A stretch of DNA of 64,000 nt from positions 248,001 to 312,000 of the forward strand of contig JBEWZL010000064.1 in NCBI GenBank assembly GCA_045837725.1. The letters run 5' to 3'. Below the pieces are notes generated by a model. It did no database searches and was not told the DNA's origin. It was given only the letters and a program-made list of their open reading frames with translations. Of the stretch, positions 33,717 to 43,976 are shown in pieces. Every line of letters begins with the position of its first letter. The stretch's first letter is position 1. Both the position numbers and the translations under genes were made by a program. This DNA is from Vermamoeba vermiformis (Eukaryota > Tubulinea > Echinamoebida).

Positions 33717-33952
33717 CTGAAGCTCGTCAATCAAATAAATATTAGTTACGCTGAAACAACCAAAAACAACGATATGCGGCCACAGCTCAGCACTAGGGCA
33801 TTAATCAACTTAAGGTGCGATCGTAAACGATGATTTGGAGCATAGTATTAACTATTACTATTGTTGTATTGCTTGTTGTAAAAATTTATGAAAATAAATT
33901 AAGAACGCAGAGTTTGTACCGCCACAACTTTTCGGCCAGGTCTAATTCGTTT
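33717..33952. other. Spacer downstream of copy D with duplication remnant
   Basis: 33838-33952 repeats the copy B/C spacer (32158-32273), including what was the start codon of a family gene. The remainder (33717-33837) is AT-rich with no gene. The left edge of the remnant marks a likely breakpoint of the tandem duplication. Confidence 0.65.
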
Positions 33953-35467
33953 CTAATCGTATTCGTTGATCGCTTCGTCGGGTATATTATCATTATTGTC
34001 GTGTTGATCATTATGATTGGGTATATTCTCATATTGTTCTCTCAATGCACGACGTTGACGACATTTCAAAATGCCGATTGCGACAGAGGAGGCGAGAAGA
34101 AGCAACAACGAGAGTGCTGCACTCACGATGTACATCCAATATGACTCGAGGAAGGTGGGTGAGGACGTATAACTATAGTCATATCGCTCGGTAGGGGCTA
34201 TTTAAGAAAAATCCGTATTAGACGTAGTTGACAAGTTTCGCTATCATAGTAAAAAAATGCAGTTTTTCTTAATATTAATGCACGACGCTTACTTCGAAGC
34301 CTGAAATCAGCGTATGCATCACTTTTAGGTCCTTGTTCAGTTGAAATGATGAATGAAATGTTTTTTGGCAGATCGCGCAGCATGATTACTCTAGATATTT
34401 CTAAAATCCACGAATCAGTCTAATACGCACAGATTTAAGAATATTACCGCGAGTATTTGAAAAGTCAATGGTGAACGAGTAGTCTTTGTTGGTGCTGGGC
34501 TCGTCAAGGCCCATTTTGCAACAGGTACTTCCGATCTGACTAAATTTGATGCTTTTGAGCACATCCGAGAGTGGGTAACTTTTTCTATCTCCAGCAGCAA
34601 CGCCCAAAAATACTGTATTAGAATTGGATTCGGTTATTTTGCTATCATTTTGCAGATCCCATCGAAAGTAAGAGCTGCACCCCATCCGGTCGCAGCTGAA
34701 AATTAGCTTTGTAGCGTCCACTGAAATGGGTTTTATATTGTCCCACGATGTTGAGATGCCGAAAGAGCCTTCTTTTGCATTTGTCCAAGCATTAGGAAAA
34801 TCAATAGCAAAATTGTGTGTCACATCCGTGAGACATGGATCTGCTGTGCCGAACCAGCCGGCTGATTTTATAATACTTACCAATCATCTTATATAGTTTG
34901 AATATTTTATAGTCGAAAGCAGGTCCATCATAATCCAATTCTGGCAGAGGTATCAAAATAAAATCGGAAAACAAGAAATTACTGTAAAGTAGAAATAATT
35001 GATAACTGATCAAAAAAAAAGATAATTTCGAAGAAAGCGCAAGAATACTCCGAAAAAGAACAAAAGTGCAAAAAATAGATTAGAGACGACATTATAAAAA
35101 CCACAGCCGGAGGAAAAAAAAAAAGTAATTCCTTTTCACGCGGACGATACTTTCGGTATTACAGTAATCCTTCGGAATATTAGTCGAAATTAGGATATCC
35201 AGATAGATACAATGAACTTACACTATAATTTACATATCTGTCGTTGCGGTAAGTCCGCAACAATGCTGGTCCGGAGTGAAATACTGATCCTCGAACCAAA
35301 TAAACGTTAACACTAAATGCTGCTATAACTGGAGTACGATAGCCATAAGGCGTATAAGCTTCTAATGACATGTTTTGAGTAGCAGAGAACGGATATTGTA
35401 CATAAGTTCCAAGATACACATCCACAACGGCCAAGCTTGCTACCACCAATAGCCATAATTTGCACAT
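33953..35467 (-). CDS. Receptor-like type I membrane protein, tandem family copy D
   Basis: Signal peptide MCKLWLLVVASLAVVDVYLG, block 1 (YPFSATQNMSLEAYTPYGYR ... SGPALLRTYRNDRYVNYSV), small exon PLPELDYDGPAFDYKIFKLY, block 2 (CLTDVTHNFAIDFPNAWTNA ... KFSQIGSTCCKMGLDEPSTN, DYSFTIDFSNTRG), RDLPKNISFIISTEQGPKSD, the same membrane span as A and C and the tail KCRQRRALREQYENIPNHND. The cysteine pair GSTCCKMG replaces GSASCKMG of B and C. The first intron is longer than in copy C and contains A-rich runs (about 35010-35130). The tail encodes variable Asn/Asp/His repeats after the constant YENIP. Confidence 0.87.
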
Positions 35468-35529
35468 TGAATTAAATAAATACTACTATCGTATTGCTTG
35501 TTTCGTTATTTTAACAACGAAGCTTGAGA

Positions 35530-35572
35530 TTTTTTTTAAGTGTCACCTGCCACGTGACATCTTGTAATTTTC
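35530..35572 (-). promoter_or_regulatory. Conserved upstream box of copy D
   Basis: Counterpart of the box at 33674-33716: AAGTGTCACCTG, CCACGTGACATC and TTGTAATTTT, about 65-105 bp before the copy D start. Confidence 0.55.
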
Positions 35573-35685
35573 CTAAAGCATCAATCAATCAAGTGGTATG
35601 AAGTTATTTAATTTCCGCGAGAAGTACAAAAAAATTCACAATGGTGAGGTAAATAAATAAACCGATTGTTGAAGTGGATGTGGCA

Positions 35686-38600
35686 TTACTTGAACTTAGC
35701 TTGTTCTTCAGGGGCCAATGTCGAAAGTCCAGCTTGCAAAGTAGCAGCAGGGATGGCTTGTTGCATCAGTCCTAATGTGTTGCGAATACGTGCAGTCACT
35801 TCTTCGTTGACCATGTTGGTGCCAAGTGACTTGCCAAAGATCTTCAAGATTTGCGGCAGATTGGCCATGTTCGCACCGAAGATGTGCGGGTGGTTGCTAC
35901 ACGGTATACATTAGTATATAACAACATAAATATGGCCGTTAGGGACATACCTTTCGATGTATTGGCACAACAAAGAGAGCACGGACAATGACTCAGTGTC
36001 GTCTTCAACGAGCGGCTGCCAGCCCAACCAAGTGGTAATCAACGCGGGCAAGTCATTGCCTAGCACATCGCCGTGGTAGAAACAGATCTTGCCAAATGCT
36101 GAGATAGCGTTCTCAGTCGGACAAGCGTTCTCTTCGTCACGCGAGTCCTGTTCTGCGACAACATTTCCGAGTCGTTGAATAGCGTCTGAATATATAGATA
36201 TTAGACTCAAACATTATGCATGAAATTGTACCCGTGTAGACGTACCTCTGACGAAGGGTTTGAAGATTTCAATAGCGTGTTGAGCGCAGACACCAATGCC
36301 ATAAACTGAGGCTTGACGAATGCCGTTGTGCTCGTTGTTAGCAAAGTTGAGCAACACGGGGAGATAAGGCTGCACGTATTGCAATGACAGCTGACCACCG
36401 TGCTCGATAATGTCGTCAAACATGCACAGACCCAATTGCTTGTCAGCGTCACGAGTCTCGGGGCCCAACAGAGCTTGTGCGAGAGGAGTGTACTCGTGGA
36501 ACACGGGCACGAATGTTTGTTTGTAATAGCGAGCCATAATGCCGACACAATCCGCGAGTTCAGTGGTGATCATGTCTTCTTTCTCTTGCAACTCGTCAAT
36601 AAAATCTTTTTCTTCGTCATCAACGTCATCACCAACTTTCTTGGCTGTTAGAACAAGCGTTAATAAGTCACGTGTGAGCTATATTAGTGTTAAAATGGTG
36701 CGTACATTCGCGCTTCAAGATGCGCTCGTGGACTTGAGACAAAACTTCCTTGAGCATTTCCATCACTTCTTTCATTTGTGCCGTGGACATGACACCTTCG
36801 CCAACTACACTGATGACCTGCACAAGTACTATTAGGACCTGTAATCACGTGAAACGTATTGAGAATGCGACTTACTTCGTGGACAGCGACGACCATGACG
36901 TAAATCAAGTCAATGTCGGGTTCTTGTTTGGCAGCTGTGAGCAGATCCGGCAAGAGCCAGTCGAATCGTTGCTTGATCATTTGAGGATTGCCGCCCTTGA
37001 CCTTGCAGTACGACACTAGTGATTGCATCAAGTGAGGCATTGACGCGGCAGCAGCACCTCTGACACGTGTCAAGTTGTCAAGGAAAAATTAAATAAACGA
37101 ATGAACAGCGTTAGTATAATATGTATATAAATGTTAATAAGGATATCATCGTGGTAGTAGAAGAGCATCATGGGCTTCAACTTTTCAAAGCAGTCGTCGA
37201 GGTAAGGATAGAACTCTTCCTTCAAGTCATCAGCGTAGCTCAAAATCATGTTGACAGCAGTGGCCTTTTCGTTCAACGGAGTAGTGTGCACACCGACATA
37301 CTAAATTAGGAAATTAATACAAAATTATTATGCAAGATCCAGTGTTTTGGGCGCGTACTTTATCGCCAACGGGCATGAACTTCCATGACTCAATATCGTC
37401 GTCTTCAAATTCATCAGTAGTCATCTAAATGCATATAATTAATATTTGCGTAGTCAACAAATGGTAAAATGAAGTTGTTTCGTACGTTGAAAGGCAAGAT
37501 CTTCAAAGTGGGCTTAATGCCGACGGAGGTCATCAAAGGCGGCATAACGTATTGCATGTAAGGCACAAAGTCAGGGCCGAGGACCTTGCAAATACGAGCA
37601 TAGCCCTAATAGACATTATATGAGTTAGTTAGCTGCTATGTCGACATAATTTAAATGATCAATATGGATCTTACTCGGAGCATGTAATCGCGCAAAGGAT
37701 CATCGGGGTCCATATCGACGGTCTGTTGTGTAGTGACCAAGAGGTGCATAATGTCCTATACATTGCGTAAGTATAAGAAATTTGCTAAATAATAAGTTTT
37801 TTGTAACGAAAAGATCCGCTCTTGGATTGAAGCTTCAATTACAAATTACTTGCTTAAAGAGTTCGAATATTCATAATAATAATTACCTTGGCGTCTTGAG
37901 AGAATTTTTCTTTGCCAACAGCCATACCAATAATGCTAATAGTTTCGACGGCTTTAGCGCGCAACAATCTGAAGTCCTTGCCAGTAGCCCCAGTCAAAAT
38001 ACGCTTCAAGAGAGGTACGACATTATCGTAGTACTATATTATAATAAATATTAGCATTTTGGAATTTTGAACTGCGATCCACTTATGAATTCTGAATTTA
38101 CCTTAATGAATAAGGTTTGAGCGCAGGTAGCTACGGAAGCCATAGTAGTCAAGGTCTGCTCTTGCAAGTAGCGCATATTAGTGCCCAAAGTGAGCATCAA
38201 CTTCTCCATGATCACATCCAAGAACGGTGCCAACAACTTGCTTTCAAACTTCTCCAACCAGTTAACCAAGCAAGCAGCAGCATGTGATTGGACTCTAGGA
38301 TTGGCTTTATCGTCGAAGAGCATCAAAACACGAGGCAAGAGCTCGCTGTAGTAAGTTTCTTGGAATTCGGGCTAGATCCGTTACAAAACCATTAGTTTAA
38401 TCGAAATAAATGATTTAACGCTTAATTAGCAAAGAAATATTCATATGATAATATTATTAAGACTTACGGCAAAGTCGGTAGCCATTCTACCAACGGTGTT
38501 GGCAATAGCCCAACGAACGCGCGGGTGAGCGTCAGTGAACGCAGTGTACAACATCCTAATAAAATATTACGTTAATATAATACCATGTAGGCATTAAAAT

Positions 38601-40602
38601 CGCTTTATACAATCGAGGTAGTCGTCTAAATTATTTTCTGAAGCAGATCTGGAATTATTTTTGAGACTTACGGTACTAATTTAGGCAACAAAGGCTCCAT
38701 CTGTTCAGTGCAGCCCTCACCAATGAGCGAGATGATCATTAAGCCGACATATCTGTGCTTCCACTCAGCGCTGCCCAACAAGCCAGGCAAGTGCTCGAAC
38801 AAGACGGGCACGAGGGCGACACCACCTGCATTTCAGATGAGACTAGGCCACGATGATTATACTCTATTATACGTACCGAGGGCCATAGACAATCGATCCA
38901 AAGCGTCTTCTGCAACATCAGCGTTGGAAAGCTCGTCAACATCTTCTTCCTAGAAATAAATTGTTTGAATTAATATGTACGATCCGATTTGTATTATGAG
39001 TGACTATGTACCTTGGCGTTCCATTCAGCAAGTTCGTACTCGTCCATCTCCAACATCATAGAGAGAACTAATTGAGAAATATTGCGAGGGAAGTCCTTCA
39101 ATTTACGACCGTAAGCGGGTCTGTTTTCAGTCAAGGCGACTAAGAACTCCAAGGCCAATTGACGGAGAGCTACGGACATATTAATTAGAGTCATATTTAC
39201 CGATTACAAGAATACGAAATAGATCCGAAAATTGTTTCATCATTTTTAAAAATTATTAAATTTAAATAGGAATCGGTCTATTGTACTTACAGTTATCAAT
39301 AGGAGCGCCGGCAATTTGGAACATAGCAGTCACGATTTGGTTGATGCAAGGACGCAAGAAGGAAATACCAAAGTCCAATTCGATCAAGTCAATAAAGACC
39401 TGAATAGCCAAGCCTGCGTCCTTAGTGTCCTTCGCGTTCAAAGCAGCAGCAACGACTTCGAGCATGGCAGGCACGAAGGCTTGCAATTGCTGCATAATAG
39501 TGCCGTCCTTGAGGAGGACCAAGAGGTAAATAGTAGCGTTCAAAGCCTCGACTCGGACCTATATTTGTCATAATATAAGATATATATCGATATATAACAA
39601 CATTTGAATTAAATATTCCACAAATATTTGCGTTGAAAAAACAGTAGAATTTGTGGCGTGTCAGATCTGCTCCTTTTAAGTCAATAATAGTGAAACAATT
39701 TGCTTACCTTGACGCTTTGAGGGTCTACTAAAGCAGCACCAATAACGTTGCGCACAGATTCAAAGTTTTGAGCATAAGCGTCCTTGACTAAGGGCGTGAT
39801 CTGACCCATAATCGAAATGGCATTTTCTCTGTGATTAGCATTTGGTGATTGAGCGAATGCAAAGAGACCGCTCAAGAATTCAGGCCAAGCGGTAGACTTA
39901 TCTTCGCTTTCTGTAATAATTGCAAGTCAGATTAGATTCGGATCGCCAAAAAATAATTTGAGTTGGAGTATTTTTGGCGATTTCACAGGCACATAAAATT
40001 ATTGATATTAATATTACCTTCAAATAAGGCAATAACGAAGCAAGCCAATGCATCCGCAACTGATCTGCGCGTCAAGTAATCTGTTTCGCTCTCCAAAGCC
40101 TTGATAAATCCTTGTTTGAGCAAGGCGGTGGTTTGAGGAGTAAGTTTTGACCACCATTCGTCCTTGAATCTCATCATTGTGCGAATGTAAGTGAAGCAGA
40201 GCATACGAATCTGGATGGATCGTGATCAGAAAATGAAAAAATTATTTAATTGTAAATAACAGGTTATAGGCTATACAATACGCATTATCATGGCAATATC
40301 GCAATTAAAAATATTAATTTAAAAAAGTTTCGACAATTGTGATCAAAACTTCAGCTCTTTTTCCCAACCGTCGTGTAATTCAATAGAAATATGATTGTAC
40401 GCCATAAATAATACGAGTATAATACTATAACACTAACCTGAGTATTTTGAGACGAGATAGCCGTTTGAATTAAAAGAGCAAGTGCTTTGTCGGGCTGCTC
40501 CTCTTGCATCTGATTGTAGACCTTCTCGGCATGGTTTCTAATAGTATTATCACCAACCATCAATTGAGATAGTAGCGCTTCGAACTGCGATAATTCTGAC
40601 AT
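35686..40602 (-). CDS. IPO5: Importin-5 / karyopherin beta-3
   Basis: About nineteen exons encode roughly 1,090 residues, the normal size. IPO5/Kap121 carries ribosomal proteins and other cargo into the nucleus with Ran-GTP. The N-terminus MSELSQFEALLSQLMVGDNT, then IRNHAEKVYNQMQ, matches the family. HEAT repeats fill the protein; recognisable blocks are FLVALTENRPAYGRKLKDFP, LGLMTLINMSVALRQLALEF-like helices, SHAAACLVNWLEKFE, FYYHDGVRGAAAASMPHLM (across an unusual intron), GLCMFDDIIEHGG and NGIRQASVYGIGVCAQHA. It ends with MANLPQILKIFGKSLGTN and a short acidic tail. Most introns are GT-AG of 50-150 bp. The exception is an AT-AC intron at 37067-37146. Several longer introns carry AGATCY palindromes. 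Confidence 0.95.
37067..37146 (-). other. U12-type AT-AC intron in IPO5
   Basis: Read on the minus strand, the 80-bp intron starts ATATCCTT, the textbook U12 5' splice site. It has TTCCTTGAC as branch site with the branch A 11 bases from the 3' end, and it ends in AC. Removing it joins ...FYYHD to GVRGAAAASMP, restoring the HDGVR sequence conserved in IPO5 orthologs. No GT-AG alternative that keeps the frame is available nearby. Confidence 0.88.
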
Positions 40603-40926
40603 GGCGGTCTGGATGTAGATCGGGATTCGCTTTAAATAAAAACAAATAGGAGATCAATAGCAATTACAATGCACTGTGGGTTGCAATCCAGTACCGAGCG
40701 CTGAATAACAAAATTCTATCGGGACCACTATGGGGACCGAAAAAAACTGGCTGAAAAAACTGGTTGGCCAAAAATTGCGAAGCCGCTGATCGAGACCAAA
40801 ACTAGTGCAGCACTTCTTATAACTGTCATCCAATGTGATAATTATTTAATTTCGGTCGACTACCATTGTTGTTTTTACTAACAGCAAACCACCTGGATTC
40901 CCGATCAACAATTTTATTTTGGAATA
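40603..40926. other. Divergent promoter of IPO5 and the RNI-like gene
   Basis: 324 bp. It contains a perfect-but-one tandem repeat of 13 bp (AAAAAACTGGCTG then AAAAAACTGGTTG, 40741-40766) and a repeated GGGACC (40720-40740). Nothing else is recognised. Confidence 0.45.
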
Positions 40927-42318
40927 ATGGAGAAAAATAGCGAACCAAAAGAAGTGTTTGAAGTGCGTTCCAAAAGTGCGGACAGATTAACAGTTAAGGA
41001 AGCAAAAATTTTGTTTACGGAACTCAGCGCACCAGATTGCCCTTACAAGACGCTTAATATTCGAACAGTAATATCCCCCGAGATATCGGAATTATTATAT
41101 AAGGCTTTATTGAAGAATAAGTCGATTACTTCAATTTTTGGTGAACACACGTTTGCGCACGAATCCGCCTACTTGAAGGCACTCAAAAAGAACCTAGATC
41201 TACCACTCAAGACACTAGTCTTGTCATGCCCGACGCCTTCTAAGAAATTTGCATCGATATTTCAAACGAAGACTTGCAACTGACCCGTCTTTCATTGGCT
41301 TTTAATGGCAGTGGCACGTCAGCTTTAAACCAAACAAAATTGGATATGGACGAAACACTGGATGCTATTAGCACTAATATAGCAACACTAGAGCACCTTG
41401 ATATCACTTTTGGTGCCGATGTTGATATAAGCCCTGGTAGTGTCGAGAACCTGCTGCGCAACAATCAAGGACTTAGATCTGTCGGTATCGACATCAACGC
41501 ATTCAAATGTCACCATAGAATGATCTTAAAGAGACTAATAGCGCTCGGGATAGTATTATCAAAGCTCCCGTTACTGACTTCACTGAAGTTTCTCGTGGAT
41601 TCGTTCGATGATTGTGATCCAGAAGCATTTGTGGAAGGTCTAAAAGGAAGCAAAACCATCAACGAGCTTCAATTAAATCAGTACTGGCTCGGTATAGACT
41701 CGAAACAATTAATAGAAGACATATTGTCATTGCCGTAAGTGTTCTGAATAGGCCTGTTGTACCCGACTAACTCGTGTCTGTAGCGCACTGAAATCGCTAA
41801 GATTGAAGGCCTACACAGGACTAGAGCGCTACAAGAACAATGTGAACGAGAATCATTTGATAGATGTCTCGAGACTGTTTGACGCACAGTCACAACTCGT
41901 TGAGATCGAGGCAAACTTCACGCCGTTCATGAAAGAGAAGTTGTTTGCCGCACTTGAAACGAACACTAGTCTCCGACGAATATACATCCATCCGCTTGAA
42001 AGTCACCGCGTGATTATGCGGCTGTACGAAGAGCTCGATGACAGGCTGACCGTTGACATCTGTCACGTGTCACTCGAACACTTGCCGTACGAACTGTTGC
42101 TCGAGCATCATCATCGTGGTACGAGACGAAGGAATTACATGTCAATTACGAGCAATTTGCAAGTGATTTCAGCGGCACGTGATCGAGGCTTGTTCGCGCT
42201 ACTGCCGCAAGAAGTGCTCGAAGTGATTTGGTGCAAAGTCCTCGGCAGCATTATGGACGTCGATGTCAAGCAAGCTGTGGGTGTGTTTGAACGACTTGGA
42301 GACCGGTACAGAAAGTAA
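40927..42318 (+). CDS. Leucine-rich (RNI-like) protein with an apparent frameshift
   Basis: Frame 1 (40927-41283) begins MEKNSEPKEVFEVRSKSADR and enters irregular leucine-rich repeats (LKTLVLSCPTPSKK). It stops just after 41270. The sense continues in another frame from about 41247 (LTRLSLAFNG, TLEHLDITFG, ELQLNQYWLG), passes one intron (about 41737-41783), and ends with LLPQEVLEVIWCKVLGSIMD and LGDRYRK. No GT-AG intron at the junction repairs the frame, so this is a one-base shift relative to an intact gene: a sequence error, a recent mutation or, less likely, recoding. The LRR pattern is like that of cytosolic RNI/LRR adaptor proteins; function unknown. No signal peptide. Confidence 0.65.
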
Positions 42319-42493
42319 CCACGTGGGCCTAAACGGCAATATCCTATAGTGCATGACGTACTATGTAGAGCAATCAACGGAGGCCTCGTAAGTGTTTCAG
42401 ACTATTTCCGAACGGGACGAAAGCGTTCGTCGATCGGTCCCGTCGGGCATCTTTTCATTCGACGTTTGGTAGTATTACTTGTATTTCATCAAT

Positions 42494-43726
42494 ATGCACC
42501 ACACACGCAGCACATTTATTATTTTTTTGGTATTAATAGGCTCGACGGCGCTTTTGTGTGCCTCCGCTATGAGCAGATCTGACGATCCTCAATACACCGC
42601 GTTAATGGATCTATTTCAAGCTACAAACGGCAACAGGTGGGTCAACAATGAAAGGTGGACCCTGGATAATAACTACTGCGTGTGGTATGGAGTCAGATGC
42701 GACAAAGGCAAAAAAGTAGTTTCGTTGGTGCTGATCGGCAACAATCTTCAAGGAACAATTCCAAGTTCCATTTCTGGCCTATCATTCTTGAATACTCTGC
42801 AACTTCCGGTAAATGGACTTTCAGGCACTATCCCTGCTTCTATAGGAAATTTAGAATTGCTAGTGGATTTGCAATTGGCTTTCAATCAACTCACTGGAAC
42901 GATTCCTTCGCTGAAAAATCTCAAAAAATTAAATTCATTCGGTGCTAATTCAAACGGCTTGAATGGAACGATACCAGAGTACTTTGGAGAAATGTCTCAG
43001 ATGCAGCGCTTGATGCTCGACAACAATCAATTCACTGGTACTATACCTTCTAGTCTAGCTGCTCTTAACAACCTGATATCGCTGACTATGGGCTCAAACA
43101 ATCTCTATGGAACAATTCCGAGCTGGATCGGATCTTTTCCTAATTTGGCATGGCTTCGGCTGAGCGGCAACCAATTCACAGGCACCATACCTGATACTAT
43201 TGGTCAATTGACACAAATGAAAGAACTTTATTTGCACTACAATCAGTTGACAGGGACCATCCCTTCGTTGATCGGAAATTTACAACAAATGACGATCTGC
43301 AAACTTCAAAACAATCAACTTACCGGATCCATCCCCGATTCGTTCGGAAAATTGCAACAACTCTCATTGTTGGAGTTGAACGACAATATGCTCACCGGAT
43401 CCATCCCAGACTCGTTTAGCAGGTGTACTGGCTTGTGGTTTTTACGTTTGCAGAAAAATCAACTCAACGGCACTTTGCCCCAGTCATTCGGCACTATGAA
43501 AACTTTGCAGCAAATTGACTTTAGTTGTAATCTCCTGACCGGAGCCGTCCCGCCGTCATGGGGCAAGCTCCGATTAGCGTCTCTGAATCTGCGCCGCAAC
43601 CAATTGGATGCCGTGTCAGTGGACGTACTGGCTCCTATTCACAGCTCGAATTGTGATTTCAGCGACAATCCTTTTAAGTGCCCAATTGCTCAATGGGCAC
43701 AACTCTGCAAGGCAACTTGTAAATGA
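42494..43726 (+). CDS. Secreted plant-type (GTIP) leucine-rich repeat protein
   Basis: Single exon, 411 residues. Signal peptide (STFIIFLVLIGSTALLC), an LRR N-cap (ALMDLFQATNGNRWVNNERW ... CVWYGVRCD) and about eleven 24-residue repeats of the type 'L.L..N.LTGTIP.S.G.L..L'. Examples are LVLIGNNLQGTIPSSISGL, LQLAFNQLTGTIPSLKNL and LRLSGNQFTGTIPDTIGQL. It ends in a short Cys-containing cap (NPFKCPIAQWAQLCKATC). There is no membrane span or kinase domain. Such proteins act in extracellular recognition or adhesion in plants, Dictyostelium and other protists. The intron-free structure contrasts with its neighbours and may reflect retroposition, horizontal transfer or loss of introns. Start ATG 42494 immediately precedes the signal peptide. 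Confidence 0.88.
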   Translation: MHHTRSTFIIFLVLIGSTALLCASAMSRSDDPQYTALMDLFQATNGNRWVNNERWTLDNNYCVWYGVRCDKGKKVVSLVLIGNNLQGTIPSSISGLSFLNTLQLPVNGLSGTIPASIGNLELLVDLQLAFNQLTGTIPSLKNLKKLNSFGANSNGLNGTIPEYFGEMSQMQRLMLDNNQFTGTIPSSLAALNNLISLTMGSNNLYGTIPSWIGSFPNLAWLRLSGNQFTGTIPDTIGQLTQMKELYLHYNQLTGTIPSLIGNLQQMTICKLQNNQLTGSIPDSFGKLQQLSLLELNDNMLTGSIPDSFSRCTGLWFLRLQKNQLNGTLPQSFGTMKTLQQIDFSCNLLTGAVPPSWGKLRLASLNLRRNQLDAVSVDVLAPIHSSNCDFSDNPFKCPIAQWAQLCKATCK

Positions 43727-43976
43727 TCTACGTTACTAAACTGAACAAACAATTGTTGCAATTATTCTGTCGTAACCTTTATTGGATTATGTGCCACAGC
43801 TTATGAACGCGTTTGTAGGCCGCTGCGAAGAGCGGATCTAACTAACTTCGAGTGGTCAATGGTTTAGCTCGTAGACTGGAATACGGACAAGTTTTGCTTT
43901 ACTTTACAGGTGTCAATGCAGACTACTACTAGAGCTAGTCTTCAGATCTCTTCCATAGTTCAATCGAATCACAACT

